64,000 nucleotides of DNA from Paramagnetospirillum magneticum AMB-1 (GCF_000009985.1 NC_007626.1:4333943-4397942); one strand, 5' to 3'. Positions 1 through 8,316 are shown, counted from the stretch's first letter. Program-made: numbers and translations. Notes: generated from the sequence alone by a model not told the origin.

Positions 1-62
1 ACAGGCTGCACGCCGACCACCTGCACCTGGACATCGGCCCGCACAAGCTTTGCGGCATTTGA
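1..62 (+). CDS. C-terminal end of an unidentified gene (partial)
   Basis: An open frame enters from the left edge and stops with TGA at 60-62; the visible tail is about 19 residues ending HKLCGI. It is rich in His and Leu (HADHLHLDIGPHK). Too short to name. The next start codon lies only 10 bases downstream, so the two genes are probably co-transcribed. Confidence 0.45.
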   Translation, partial: RLHADHLHLDIGPHKLCGI

Positions 63-72
63 GGACCTCGCC

Positions 73-420
73 GTGACCGCCGTTCCCGCACCGCCGCCGC
101 TTCCCCTGCTGCTCGGATGGCCGGCCATGATCGGGCTTGCCGCCCTGACCCTGACCACCATGGGTCCCACCGGCATCCTGCTTGGCGGCCTGCTGTTCGC
201 CGCCGATCGGTTGAGCGGCGTGCTCATGCCCGCTCTGATGGTGGCCGGAGCCGTGTCGTCGGTGCTGTTCTACCCCATGGTGGCCGTCTTCTTCCTGCGC
301 CGCCGATGGCCCCGGTTTTCCCTGGCCGTCCAGTGGGGACAACTGGCAAGCGGAGCGGTGTTCTGGCTGCTGTGGTTCGCCGCCGACCGGCTGTGCGGCC
401 TGTCCTTCGTCTGTCTCTAA
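73..420 (+). CDS. small integral membrane protein, unknown function
   Basis: 115 residues from a GTG start. Three hydrophobic stretches are visible (about residues 8-40, 50-72 and 85-105), separated by short loops with Arg clusters (RRRWPR near 77), so a three-helix inner-membrane protein is likely. No catalytic motif or family signature is recognised. It sits 10 bases after the upstream partial gene and 12 bases before a zinc-ribbon gene, suggesting a small operon. Confidence 0.6.
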   Translation: MTAVPAPPPLPLLLGWPAMIGLAALTLTTMGPTGILLGGLLFAADRLSGVLMPALMVAGAVSSVLFYPMVAVFFLRRRWPRFSLAVQWGQLASGAVFWLLWFAADRLCGLSFVCL

Positions 421-432
421 AGGAACCATCCC

Positions 433-726
433 GTGACCAGAACCTGCCCGGAATGCGGCCACGGCGACATCCGCCTGGAACCCGAAAAACGGCCGCAAAT
501 CGATATGGCCCCGTCACTGGGGGAGAGCTTGGCCGGGACGCCCATCCCACTGCCGGGGGTCGATCTGGTTCTGACCGGCATCGGCCTGGCGGTGGAGGCG
601 GCCGGCTCGCTGTGCGAGGCCTTGGGTACGGCGGTCAAACCCGCCGAGACGCCCGCCATGGTGGCCTATTGCCCCCAATGCGGCTGGTGGGAAGCGGCCA
701 CGACGGAGACCCCGCCGCGACCCTGA
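433..726 (+). CDS. small protein with two zinc-knuckle CPxCG motifs
   Basis: 97 residues from GTG. CPECG at residues 5-9 and CPQCG at about 80-84 frame a hydrophobic middle (about 45-70). The four cysteines could form one zinc ribbon bringing the two ends together. No enzyme motif is seen. It follows the three-helix membrane protein by 12 bases and is convergent with phoH, which ends 12 bases away; no terminator hairpin is visible in that gap. Function unknown. Confidence 0.6.
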   Translation: MTRTCPECGHGDIRLEPEKRPQIDMAPSLGESLAGTPIPLPGVDLVLTGIGLAVEAAGSLCEALGTAVKPAETPAMVAYCPQCGWWEAATTETPPRP

Positions 727-738
727 TCCCGGGTGACC

Positions 739-1476
739 TCACAGCACCGTCAGCATGCTGGCCACCAGCGGGTGGCGGACGATGTCCTTTTCGTCGAGGG
801 TGACCACCGCCACGTCGGGCAGTTCCGACAGCCGCGCCGCGATGTCGGCCAGGCCGGACATGCCGGGCAGCAGGTCGCTCTGGTCCGGGTCGCCGGTCAG
901 CACCATGGTGGAATGCCAGCCCAGGCGGGTCAGCAGCATCTTGATCTGGCCATAGGTGCAGTTCTGCGCCTCGTCGATGACGATGAAGGCGTTGTTCAGG
1001 GTGCGGCCGCGCATATAGGCGATGGGAGCGATCTCGATGGAGCCGTCGGCCAGCAGGGCGCGCAGCCGCTTGCCGCCCAGGCGGTCCGACAGGGCGTCGT
1101 AGAGGGGGCGCAGGTATGGCGCCAGCTTCTCCTGCAGGTCGCCGGGCAGGAAGCCCAGGGATTCCCCCGCCTCCACCGCCGGGCGCGACAGCATGATGCG
1201 CGCCACCCGTCCCTCCTCGAAGGCTTCCACCGCCGCCGAAATGGCCAGATAGGTCTTGCCGGTGCCCGCCGGCCCCAGGGCCACCGTCAGGTTGCCGTCG
1301 CCGATGGCCTTGAGCAGGCGGCGCTGGTTGTCGCTTTGGGGGCGGACCTTGCGCACATAGCTTTGCTCACGGTGCTGATCGTCGTCGCCCAGCGGGCTCC
1401 AGGTCTGCTCGGCGGGATAAAGCGACACCACCGGCTCATTCTTCGACGCGGCAATCCGCGCTGCGCGCTTGGCCAT
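739..1476 (-). CDS. phoH: PhoH family P-loop ATPase
   Basis: 245 residues. Walker A GPAGTGKT (about residues 60-67) and Walker B-like VIDEAQN (about 160) followed by the LTGDPDQ motif are diagnostic of the PhoH family, cytoplasmic ATPases often linked to RNA metabolism or phosphate stress. I chose ATG at 1476 because AGGAG lies about 8 bases upstream; a longer in-frame reading to 1578 has no comparable SD and crosses the terminator at 1515-1543. The gene stands downstream of a candidate structured RNA and terminator, so read-through control is possible. Confidence 0.9.
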   Translation of the reverse strand: MAKRAARIAASKNEPVVSLYPAEQTWSPLGDDDQHREQSYVRKVRPQSDNQRRLLKAIGDGNLTVALGPAGTGKTYLAISAAVEAFEEGRVARIMLSRPAVEAGESLGFLPGDLQEKLAPYLRPLYDALSDRLGGKRLRALLADGSIEIAPIAYMRGRTLNNAFIVIDEAQNCTYGQIKMLLTRLGWHSTMVLTGDPDQSDLLPGMSGLADIAARLSELPDVAVVTLDEKDIVRHPLVASMLTVL

Positions 1477-1514
1477 CTGAGACTCCTGTGGAAAGGCAGA
1501 GGGAAGGTGGCAAC

Positions 1515-1543
1515 AAAAAAGGGCCTCTCGACACGAGAGACCC
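1515..1543 (-). terminator. intrinsic terminator upstream of phoH
   Basis: Reading leftward, GGGTCTCTCG (1543-1534), loop TGT, CGAGAGGCCC (1530-1521), then six T (1520-1515). The stem pairs fully on the minus strand through one G-U wobble, whereas on the plus strand that pair is a C-A mismatch, so it is oriented leftward. It ends 39 bases before the phoH start and about 260 bases after the CorC-like gene, so it either ends a separate RNA or attenuates phoH. Confidence 0.75.
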
Positions 1544-1549
1544 TTGGAA

Positions 1550-1656
1550 GGAGAGGCGGACTTCGCTGCGGCCCGCAAGCGGCGGGCGACCCTGTCCCGA
1601 AAAACAGCCCAGTGCTCGGTCCAAGCAGCGAATCAACGGGAATTCCTCCGTCCGCG
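1550..1656 (-). ncRNA. candidate structured RNA (sRNA or phoH leader)
   Basis: The 325-bp gap between the CorC-like gene and phoH has no convincing gene. In the leftward transcript GCGGAC (1655-1650) can pair with GTCCGC (1561-1556), and TTCGCTGC (1632-1625) with GCAGCGAA (1569-1562), giving two stacked helices of 6 and 8 bp split by a 17-base one-sided bulge. An inner hairpin GCCCGC/GCGGGC lies at 1571-1586. The terminator at 1515-1543 follows at once. No Rfam class is recognised: SRP hallmark sequences are missing and 6S is not evident. A weak possible -10 (TACAAT, 1731-1726) lies upstream. Confidence 0.35.
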
Positions 1657-1780
1657 ATCACAACCCGCACAAACCTTAATCAACGGCGAGTCCGCTTGTC
1701 GACAACAAATCGTCCCCGTCACGGCATTGTAATACCATATGTGGAGTTAACGGGATGTGAACGGATTCACTCAGCCCCCT

Positions 1781-1797
1781 GCGGGCAGGATGCCCGC
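1781..1797 (-). terminator. weak hairpin after the CorC-like gene
   Basis: GCGGGC (1781-1786), loop AGGAT, GCCCGC (1792-1797) lies just past the stop of the leftward CNNM/CorC-like gene. There is no T tract, so it may only protect the mRNA 3' end. Confidence 0.3.
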
Positions 1798-1801
1798 CCT
1801 T

Positions 1802-3094
1802 TCAGGTCACCGATGGAGCGGGGGCCGGCGGCATCACCCGGATGGAGGTGATCTGGTTGCGCTGGCGCCGGGCGATCTCGAAGCGGAAGCCGTAGAAGCG
1901 GAAGACCTGGCCCACATCGGGAATCTGCCGGGCCTCGTGCAGGATCAGGCCGGCGATGGTGGCGGCCTCCTCGTCGGGCAGGCGCCATTCAAATTCGCGG
2001 TTCAGGTCGCGGATGGTCACCGAACCGTCGACGATATAGGAACCGTCCGACTGGGGGCGCACACCGGCCACCGCCACGTCGTGCTCGTCGGCGATATCGC
2101 CGACGATCTCCTCCAGGATGTCTTCCAGGGTGACCACCCCCATCAGGGTGCCGTACTCGTCCACCACCAGGGCGAAATGCTCGCGCCGCGACCGGAAGGC
2201 CTGCAACTGCTCGAGCAGCGTGGTGGAATCGGGAATGAACCAGGGGGGCGAGGCCAGTTCGACCACGTCCAGCTTGTCCAGCTCGCCATCCAGGGCGCGG
2301 ACGGCGCGCAGCAGGTCCTTGGCGTGGACCACGCCGACGATGTTGTCGGGATCGTCCTTCCACAGCGGCACGCGCGAGAAGGGCGAGCTGACCACCAGTT
2401 CCAGGATCTCGGCGGCGGGCAGGCCGGCATCGGCGGTGACCACGCCGCGCCGGTGGGTCATCACCTGCTCCACTTCCACGTCGCCCAGTTCCAGGATCGA
2501 GCGCAGCATGCGGCGCTCCTCGCGCACCTCCTCCTCGCCGGCATGAACCTCGATGGCGCCTTTCAGCTCCATCATGGAGGCCTCGACGCTGACCGCGGTG
2601 GAGTACTTGGCGCCGAACAGGCGGAACAGCCCCATGACCACCACCTCGACGGTGCGCACGAAGGGGGTCAGAATCCACACCACGCCGGTGACCGGCGCGG
2701 AGAACAGCAAGGCCATGCGATTGGCGTGGTAGATGGCGTAGGTCTTGGGCAGCACCTCGCCGAACACCACGATGATCACCGTCATGCCGGCCGAGGCATA
2801 GGCGATGCCGGCGTCGCCGAACAGGCCGACCAGCACGCCGGTGGCCAGCGACGACGACAGGGTATGGGTGAGGCTGTTGCCGATCAGCAGGGCGCCGATC
2901 AGCCGCTGGCGGGCATCGATCAGACGGTTGACCCGCCGGGCGGGGGCACTGCCGTCCTGCTCCAACTGGTGCATGACCGGGCGCGACACGGCGGTCAGCG
3001 CCGTCTCGGTGCCGGCGAAGAACGCCGAACCGGCCTGCAGCACCACGATGGCAATCACTGAAAGGGTCAGGAAGAGAGGCCCTTGGTCCAACAT
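1802..3094 (-). CDS. CNNM/CorC-HlyC family membrane protein with CBS pair
   Basis: 430 residues. The N-terminal DUF21-type domain has three to four hydrophobic segments (about residues 7-27, 65-85, 95-120, 130-150); a CBS pair follows (about 205-330, with the VVDEYGTLMGVVTLEDILE signature) and then a CorC/HlyC C-terminal domain (about 345-425). Family members are linked to magnesium or cobalt efflux and, through old nomenclature, to haemolysin. I start at ATG 3094, with AAGGGG upstream; a longer open frame merely runs antisense-like through aroB. It follows aroB by 41 bases, in an aroK-aroB operon. Confidence 0.85.
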   Translation of the reverse strand: MLDQGPLFLTLSVIAIVVLQAGSAFFAGTETALTAVSRPVMHQLEQDGSAPARRVNRLIDARQRLIGALLIGNSLTHTLSSSLATGVLVGLFGDAGIAYASAGMTVIIVVFGEVLPKTYAIYHANRMALLFSAPVTGVVWILTPFVRTVEVVVMGLFRLFGAKYSTAVSVEASMMELKGAIEVHAGEEEVREERRMLRSILELGDVEVEQVMTHRRGVVTADAGLPAAEILELVVSSPFSRVPLWKDDPDNIVGVVHAKDLLRAVRALDGELDKLDVVELASPPWFIPDSTTLLEQLQAFRSRREHFALVVDEYGTLMGVVTLEDILEEIVGDIADEHDVAVAGVRPQSDGSYIVDGSVTIRDLNREFEWRLPDEEAATIAGLILHEARQIPDVGQVFRFYGFRFEIARRQRNQITSIRVMPPAPAPSVT

Positions 3095-3135
3095 CGCCTT
3101 ATCCCCTTGATTGCCCCTGCCGGGTGCGCACCGCT

Positions 3136-4251
3136 CTAATACCCCGACGCCATCTCCGCCAGCATGGAGGCCAGCTCGGCTTCCGGCACGTCGCGGGTCA
3201 GGAAGCTCTTGCCGATGCCCTTGGCCATCACGAAGGTGACCTTGCCGTCCTTGACCTTCTTGTCGCCGGCCATGTGGTGAATCAGCCGGTCCACCGCCCA
3301 CAGCCGGGGCTTGGGCAGGGTGACGGGCAGCCCCACCGCCAGCAGGTGACGCTCCAGCCGCTCGGCGTCGGCCGCGGGGGCCAGCCCCAGGCGGGCCGAC
3401 AGGCGCAGCGCCATGACCATGCCGATGGCCACCGCCTCGCCGTGCAGCATCTCCTCGGAGAAGCCGGTCTCGGCCTCCAGGGCATGGCCGAAGGTGTGGC
3501 CGAGATTGAGCAGGGCGCGCACGCCGCCCTCGCGCTCGTCGGCGCCGACGATGCGGGCCTTGGCGCGGCACGAGGTGGCGACGGCGTAACGCCGGGCCTC
3601 CAGGTCGCCGTCCACCACTTTGGACCCGTTCTCCTCCAGCCAGGCGAAGAACGGTTCGTCGTCGATCACCCCGTACTTGGCCACCTCGGCATAGCCGGCC
3701 AGCACCTGCCGCCGGGGCAGGGTGTTGAGCACGCTGGTGTCGGCCAGCACCAGCCGGGGCTGGTAGAAGCTGCCGATCAGGTTCTTGCCCTGGCGGGTGT
3801 TGATGCCGGTCTTGCCGCCCACCGAGGAATCCACCTGGGACAGCAAGGTGGTGGGGATCTGCACGAAATCCACGCCGCGCAGCAGGATCGAGGCGGCAAA
3901 GCCGGTGAGGTCGCCCACCACGCCGCCGCCGAGGGCCACCACCATGATGCCGCGCTCGGAGCGGGCTTCCAGCATGGCGTCCAGCAGGGCTTCCAGATGC
4001 TTGAAGTCCTTGGTCTGCTCGCCGGCGGGCATGACCGTATGCATGGTGGTCACCCCGGCCTCGGCCAGGCTCTTCTGCACCCGCTCTAGATAATGGGGCG
4101 CCACGTTGGCGTCGGTCACCACCAGGGCGCGGCCGCCCCGCATCTTCGGCTTGATCAGCTCGCCCGCCCGGTCCAGCAGGCCGGGGCCGATATGGATCGG
4201 ATACGAGCGCTCGCCCAGTTCGACCATGACCTCTTCGGCGGCGGCACTCAT
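3136..4251 (-). CDS. aroB: 3-dehydroquinate synthase
   Basis: 371 residues, the usual length. Converts DAHP to 3-dehydroquinate, second step of the shikimate pathway, using NAD and a divalent metal. The NAD/phosphate-binding stretch VALGGGVVGDLTG (about residue 105) and SSVGGKTGIN (about 140) are present, as are the metal-ligand regions LGHTFGHALE (about 256) and HGEAVAIGM (about 275). Its ATG overlaps the aroK stop by four bases (ATGA), so translation is probably coupled. Confidence 0.97.
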   Translation of the reverse strand: MSAAAEEVMVELGERSYPIHIGPGLLDRAGELIKPKMRGGRALVVTDANVAPHYLERVQKSLAEAGVTTMHTVMPAGEQTKDFKHLEALLDAMLEARSERGIMVVALGGGVVGDLTGFAASILLRGVDFVQIPTTLLSQVDSSVGGKTGINTRQGKNLIGSFYQPRLVLADTSVLNTLPRRQVLAGYAEVAKYGVIDDEPFFAWLEENGSKVVDGDLEARRYAVATSCRAKARIVGADEREGGVRALLNLGHTFGHALEAETGFSEEMLHGEAVAIGMVMALRLSARLGLAPAADAERLERHLLAVGLPVTLPKPRLWAVDRLIHHMAGDKKVKDGKVTFVMAKGIGKSFLTRDVPEAELASMLAEMASGY

Positions 4252-4823
4252 ACGGTCTTCTCCAGATCCAGATAGGTGATCAGCCCCTCCATGACGCGGA
4301 TCACGGTGGCTTCGGGGACTTCGTCGGTGGACTCGACGATAATGTCGGCTTCGGCATAGATGGGATAGCGGGCTTCCATCAACCGGCCGAGAATTTCACG
4401 GGGGTCGCCCTGCTTTAGCAGCGGACGGTGGTCGCGGCCCACGGTCCGCTTCAGCAAAAGCTCGAGATCGGCGCGGATCCACACCGAGGTCCCGGCGGCC
4501 TTGATGCGCTCGCGGGTGGTGGGGTCGACAAAGGCTCCGCCGCCCGTGGCCAGGACCACCGGCGGGCCGTCCAGCAGGCGGGCGATGACCTTGCGCTCGC
4601 CCTCGCGGAAAGCGGCCTCGCCGAAGCGGGCGAAGTAGTCGCTGATGCTGCTGCCCGAGGCGGCCTCGAACTCGGCGTCGGAATCGACGAAGTCCAGCCC
4701 CAGACGGGCGGCGAGGCGGCGGCCGACGCAGGACTTGCCCGCGCCCATCAGGCCGACCAGGACGATCGTGCGGCCGATCCGCCCTGACAGCAGCGGCGCC
4801 AGTCTCGCCAGTTCGTCGGCCAT
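4248..4823 (-). CDS. aroK: shikimate kinase
   Basis: 191 residues. Phosphorylates shikimate with ATP. Walker A GLMGAGKS (about residues 23-30), shikimate-binding DSDAEFE (about 46), GGGAF (about 94) and the lid arginine in RPLL (about 133) are all visible. ATG at 4823 is preferred; an in-frame TTG four codons upstream has AAGGAG at 11 bases and remains possible. First gene of the leftward aroK-aroB-CNNM unit, divergent from the secreted-protein operon starting at 5007. Confidence 0.95.
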   Translation of the reverse strand: MADELARLAPLLSGRIGRTIVLVGLMGAGKSCVGRRLAARLGLDFVDSDAEFEAASGSSISDYFARFGEAAFREGERKVIARLLDGPPVVLATGGGAFVDPTTRERIKAAGTSVWIRADLELLLKRTVGRDHRPLLKQGDPREILGRLMEARYPIYAEADIIVESTDEVPEATVIRVMEGLITYLDLEKTV

Positions 4824-4880
4824 GCCCTGATCCAAGGTTGGTCCCGCTCCTTGAAGTTTAAAAAAACCGGCGAGCCGGCG

Positions 4881-4909
4881 TTGATCACCGTCGCCTTGGC
4901 CGATACACT
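4881..4909 (+). promoter_or_regulatory. putative sigma-70 promoter for the 5007 operon
   Basis: TTGATC (4881-4886), 17-base spacer, TACACT (4904-4909), in the 183-bp gap between divergent aroK and the small membrane gene. Good spacing and reasonable boxes; about 95 bases upstream of the start codon. Confidence 0.4.
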
Positions 4910-5006
4910 GCCCGCACGTACGCATACGGGGCCGTACCTGCCGCTTTTAGCCGCACCCCACCGGTCCTGTCCAGAAATGTTGCCATTACGAGGTCATCCG
5001 TCCCCC

Positions 5007-5147
5007 ATGAACAAGATTGCCGGCCTTCTTGTTGCCCTGCTGCTGGCGGTTATCGTCGGCGGCGGATTGTTCCTGTCCACCTGGGACCCGCCGCCCCCGT
5101 CGGCAAAGATCGAGAAGGTCATACCGGATGCCCGCTTCCCGCGCTAA
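5007..5147 (+). CDS. 46-residue single-helix membrane peptide
   Basis: MNKIAGLL followed by a strongly hydrophobic helix (about residues 4-24) and a short Pro-rich tail ending DARFPR. The last 20 bases overlap the start of the secreted protein at 5128 in another frame, so it looks like an upstream coupled gene. The positively charged N-terminus suggests the tail faces the periplasm. No family recognised. Confidence 0.5.
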   Translation: MNKIAGLLVALLLAVIVGGGLFLSTWDPPPPSAKIEKVIPDARFPR

Positions 5148-6906
5148 CGCCCTGGCCCTGGCCGTGGGCGCCGTCTTTCTGGCGGCCCCCGTGCTCGCCC
5201 CCGCCGCCTGGGCGGAGCAGCCGGGCAAGCCGCTGATCCTCACCTCGCCCAATGCCGAGCCCGAGCATAAGGCCGAGCCCGAGCATAAGGCGGAACCCTT
5301 GGCCGAGGCCGCCCCGGCGGCGCGGGCCGAGTTCCCCGGCGGCCCGGCCAAGCCCGGCCCCCGTTTCGAGGTCGAGGAGCTGAAGGCTCCCGATCCCGAT
5401 GCCGTGGGCGTCCTCGACGAAAGCCAGGGCGGATTGGGCCAGGCCATGTGGCACGGCACCCCCGCCGCCACCGTGCGCAAGGTGCTGCCCGCCCTGCCCG
5501 CCGCCGCCGGTTCACGGGCCGTCCATGCCCTGTCGCGCCGCCTGCTGCTGTCGGCCGCCACCGCGCCGGACGGCAATCGCGGCCAGTCGCCCTCCCTGCT
5601 GGAACTGCGCGCCGAACGCCTGTTCGCCATGGGCGAGATCGACGGGCTGTCGGCTTTGCTCAAGGCCGCTCCGGCGGTGGTGTCCTCGCCCGGCCTGTCG
5701 CGTCTCAAGGTCGACACCTGGCTGCTGGCCGGCGACGCCAAGGCCGCCTGCGCCGAGGCCCCCATCATGGCCCAGGGCGCCGCCCTGGACCCCCGCCTGT
5801 CCATCTTCTGCCAGATCACCGCCGGCAAGGGCCTGGAAGCCGGCATGGCGCTGGACATGCTGCGCGAGCGCAAAGACGCCGACCACGCCTTCATCGCCGC
5901 CGCCGAAGCCATGGGCGGCACGCCGCCCGGCAAGGTGGACAAGCTGCCCAATCCCACGCCGCTGCATCTGGCCGCCTTCAAGGCCGCCAAGCTGCCGCTG
6001 CCAGCCGATACGGTGGCCAATGCGCCGCCCTCCATGCTGCGCGCCATCGCCGACAATCCCGCCGTGGCCGTGGACCTCCGCATCGCCGCCGCCGAGCGGG
6101 CCGAGGCGCTGGGCGTCATGGACACCGATGCGCTGCGCAAGCTGATGACCGGGGCGAGCCTCACCCCGGCGGAACAGCAGGCGGCCGGAACCCAGGGCGA
6201 CAAATCTCCCAAGGGTCGCGCCCTGTGGCTGCGCGCCGCCGGGGCCGAAGCCGCCCCCAATGTGCGGGCCGAACTGTTCGCCCGCATCCTGCTGGCCGCG
6301 ACCGAGCGCCACGCCTTCTCGGCCACGGCCCGGCTTTACGCCCCGCTGATCGCCGATCTGAAGCCCTCGCCCGAGATGGCCACGCCGTCGCCCATGCTGG
6401 CCCGCGCCCTCTACGCCGCCGGACGGCCCGAGGCGGCCGGACACTGGCTGGCCCTGGCCAAATCCGATCCGACCACGGCCAAGCTGGCCGCCGGGTTGTG
6501 GCCCCTGGCCCGCCTGTCCCGCGTCGGTCTCGACGCCAGCCCCGGCGATTCCTTCGCCGCCTGGGCCGAAACCGCCCAGTCCGACGAACGCCGCACCGTG
6601 GTCACCCTGGCCATGCTGCAGGCGGTGGGAGAGCCCGTGCCCGCCTCGGCCTGGCTGGCCCATGCCACCGGCACCGCCGTGGGCAGTGGCCCCAAGCCGG
6701 CCATGAAGGCCCTGCTGCGCGCCGCCGCCGAGGGAGCCCGCCGCGCCGAGACGGTGCTGATGGCCGCCGCCGCCCTGGGCGAGACCGGGCTGGACAGCGC
6801 CGATCCCGACATCCTCAACCGGGTGGTGGTCTATCTGCGTCAGGCCGGATTTGAGCGCGAGGCCCGGGAACTGGCCATCGAAGCGGTGCTGGCCAACGGC
6901 GGATGA
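5128..6906 (+). CDS. large secreted Ala/Pro-rich protein of unknown function
   Basis: 592 residues. A signal peptide is clear (residues 1-30, cleavage near AWAEQ), so it is exported. Just after it comes a short tandem repeat PEHKAE-PEHKAE (about residues 45-56) encoded by an 18-bp direct repeat. The rest is Ala/Leu-rich and helical, reminiscent of a TPR-like solenoid, but no canonical repeat is confirmed. Its ATG overlaps the upstream 46-residue gene by 20 bases and its stop overlaps the xerD ATG by four, so the three are one transcription unit. Similar proteins are sometimes called antifreeze-like only because of their Ala-rich composition. Confidence 0.75.
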   Translation: MPASRANALALAVGAVFLAAPVLAPAAWAEQPGKPLILTSPNAEPEHKAEPEHKAEPLAEAAPAARAEFPGGPAKPGPRFEVEELKAPDPDAVGVLDESQGGLGQAMWHGTPAATVRKVLPALPAAAGSRAVHALSRRLLLSAATAPDGNRGQSPSLLELRAERLFAMGEIDGLSALLKAAPAVVSSPGLSRLKVDTWLLAGDAKAACAEAPIMAQGAALDPRLSIFCQITAGKGLEAGMALDMLRERKDADHAFIAAAEAMGGTPPGKVDKLPNPTPLHLAAFKAAKLPLPADTVANAPPSMLRAIADNPAVAVDLRIAAAERAEALGVMDTDALRKLMTGASLTPAEQQAAGTQGDKSPKGRALWLRAAGAEAAPNVRAELFARILLAATERHAFSATARLYAPLIADLKPSPEMATPSPMLARALYAAGRPEAAGHWLALAKSDPTTAKLAAGLWPLARLSRVGLDASPGDSFAAWAETAQSDERRTVVTLAMLQAVGEPVPASAWLAHATGTAVGSGPKPAMKALLRAAAEGARRAETVLMAAAALGETGLDSADPDILNRVVVYLRQAGFEREARELAIEAVLANGG

Positions 6907-7829
6907 GCGTCCCCTTCGACCGACACATCGAGTCCTTTCTCGAGATGATGCAGGTCGAACGGGGCGCCAGCCCCAACACCCTGGATGCCTATGGCCGCGA
7001 CTTGGCGGATTTCGCCGAATTCCTGGACGGGCGCGGGTTCAGCCCACTGAGGGCCGACGCCCGGGCGGTCGCCGCCTATATCGCCCGTCAGGCCGAGATC
7101 GGCATGGCGGCCCGCACCCAGGCGCGCCGCCTGTCCTGCCTGAAGCAGTTCTACGGCTTCGTCTTCGCCGAGCGCCTGCGCCCCGACGACCCCACCGCCA
7201 ATATCGACGCGCCGCGCCTGGGCCGCCCCCTGCCCAAATATCTGCGCCGCGAGGAGGTGACGGCGCTGCTGGACGCCGCCCGCGCCCTGGAGGGCAGCGA
7301 CGGCATCCTGATGACCGCCCTGCTGGAGACCCTCTACGCCGCCGGGCTGCGCGTTTCGGAACTGGTCTCCCTGCCGCTCTCCGCCGTGGCCCGCGACCCC
7401 TCGGTGCTGGTGGTGCGCGGCAAGGGATCGAAGGAGCGCATGGTGCCGCTGTCCGATCCGGCCCGTGCCGCCCTGCTGGCCTGGAAGGTCGAGCGCCAGA
7501 CCCTGGTGCCCAAGTCCAAGCCGTCGCGCTGGCTGTTCCCGTCCTCGGGCGCCCTGGGCCACCTGACTCGGTCGGGCTTCGCCAAGATGCTGGGCCGCGT
7601 CGCCGTCCTGGCCGGTCTGGACCCCGCCAAGGTGTCGCCCCACGTGCTGCGCCATTCCTTCGCCAGCCACCTGCTGGCCGGGGGCGCCGATCTCCGCAGC
7701 GTGCAGGAGATGCTGGGCCATGCCGACATCGCCACCACCGAGATCTACACCCATCTGATCGACGACGAAGCCGGCCGTCTGGTCCGCGCCCACCACCCGC
7801 TTGCCGCCAAGCCGGGAACCAAGCCCTAA
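6903..7829 (+). CDS. xerD: site-specific tyrosine recombinase XerD
   Basis: 308 residues. With XerC it resolves chromosome dimers at dif during division. An N-terminal SAM-like core-binding domain (about 5-90) precedes the catalytic domain (about 110-295). Catalytic residues are all visible: Arg in GLRVSEL (about 150), Lys in GKGSKER (about 174), HVLRHSF (about 243-249), and GHADIATTEIYTHL with the nucleophilic Tyr (about 279). It overlaps the upstream secreted-protein gene by four bases. Confidence 0.95.
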   Translation: MSVPFDRHIESFLEMMQVERGASPNTLDAYGRDLADFAEFLDGRGFSPLRADARAVAAYIARQAEIGMAARTQARRLSCLKQFYGFVFAERLRPDDPTANIDAPRLGRPLPKYLRREEVTALLDAARALEGSDGILMTALLETLYAAGLRVSELVSLPLSAVARDPSVLVVRGKGSKERMVPLSDPARAALLAWKVERQTLVPKSKPSRWLFPSSGALGHLTRSGFAKMLGRVAVLAGLDPAKVSPHVLRHSFASHLLAGGADLRSVQEMLGHADIATTEIYTHLIDDEAGRLVRAHHPLAAKPGTKP

Positions 7830-7922
7830 CCCCCCCGCAAGGAGGGCGGCTCCGTTGCAATCGTTGATTGCCGCCCTTGTGATCAGACGGTAAGCACTAA
7901 CACTTATTCCCGTTTCGTTCCG

Positions 7923-7951
7923 TTGACATCCCAAACTCAAGCGCTGATTCT
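7923..7951 (+). promoter_or_regulatory. possible promoter for the small HTH gene
   Basis: A perfect TTGACA (7923-7928) followed 17 bases later by GATTCT (7946-7951), a poor -10. The 198-bp gap 7830-8027 contains nothing else I can name. Confidence 0.3.
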
Positions 7952-8027
7952 CTAGGCGTTTTCGGGGGATCCACCCTGTTTCCACGGACGCCCGTTCCAC
8001 ACGCTCCGGTTGGGGAGAGCACAGGAT

Positions 8028-8258
8028 ATGACGGACGACGAGTTCACGGAGGCATTGCGCCGGCTGGGACTGTCCCAGGCTGCCCTGGCCCGCTTGCTCG
8101 ACGATCTGGGCGAGCAGCAGCCGGCCCCCACCACGGTCTGGCGCTGGGCCGACGGGCGGTCTCGGGTTCCCATCGGCGTCGGCGCCCTGTTGCGGCTGCT
8201 GGAGCAACTGCCGTCCGAGCTTCGCAATCAGGTCACCCGCAAGGCGCTGCGGGCCTGA
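8028..8258 (+). CDS. small helix-turn-helix protein
   Basis: 76 residues. LGLSQAALARLLDDLG (about 13-28) reads as the first helices of a Cro/XRE-type HTH and PAPTTVWRWADG (about 33-44) as the recognition helix, followed by PIGVGALLRLLEQLP. It is probably a DNA-binding regulator or a phage-repressor-like orphan. The ATG at 8028 has a weak SD (CAGGA); a TTG six codons upstream is an alternative. A strong terminator follows 8 bases after the stop. Targets unknown. Confidence 0.7.
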   Translation: MTDDEFTEALRRLGLSQAALARLLDDLGEQQPAPTTVWRWADGRSRVPIGVGALLRLLEQLPSELRNQVTRKALRA

Positions 8259-8266
8259 CGCCAAAA

Positions 8267-8291
8267 GGGCCACCCGAGGGTGGCCCTTTTT
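8267..8291 (+). terminator. strong intrinsic terminator
   Basis: GGGCCACCC (8267-8275), loop GA, GGGTGGCCC (8278-8286), then TTTTT (8287-8291). A run of A before the hairpin makes it bidirectional, serving both the HTH gene and the leftward gene ending at 8317. Confidence 0.9.
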
Positions 8292-8316
8292 CATTTCCGT
8301 GAACCTGAGTTCGGTC

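Noticed and set aside
1436..1636. 66-codon leader peptide upstream of phoH (TTG start with GGAGG)
   Set aside because: It overlaps the phoH start in another frame and crosses the terminator, with no regulatory Leu/Trp/Arg run. A real leader peptide is possible but unsupported.
1550..1660. 6S, SRP or tmRNA identity for the phoH-upstream RNA
   Set aside because: Hallmark sequences such as the SRP GGAAGGAAGC apical loop are absent; I could not match the 6S bubble layout with confidence.
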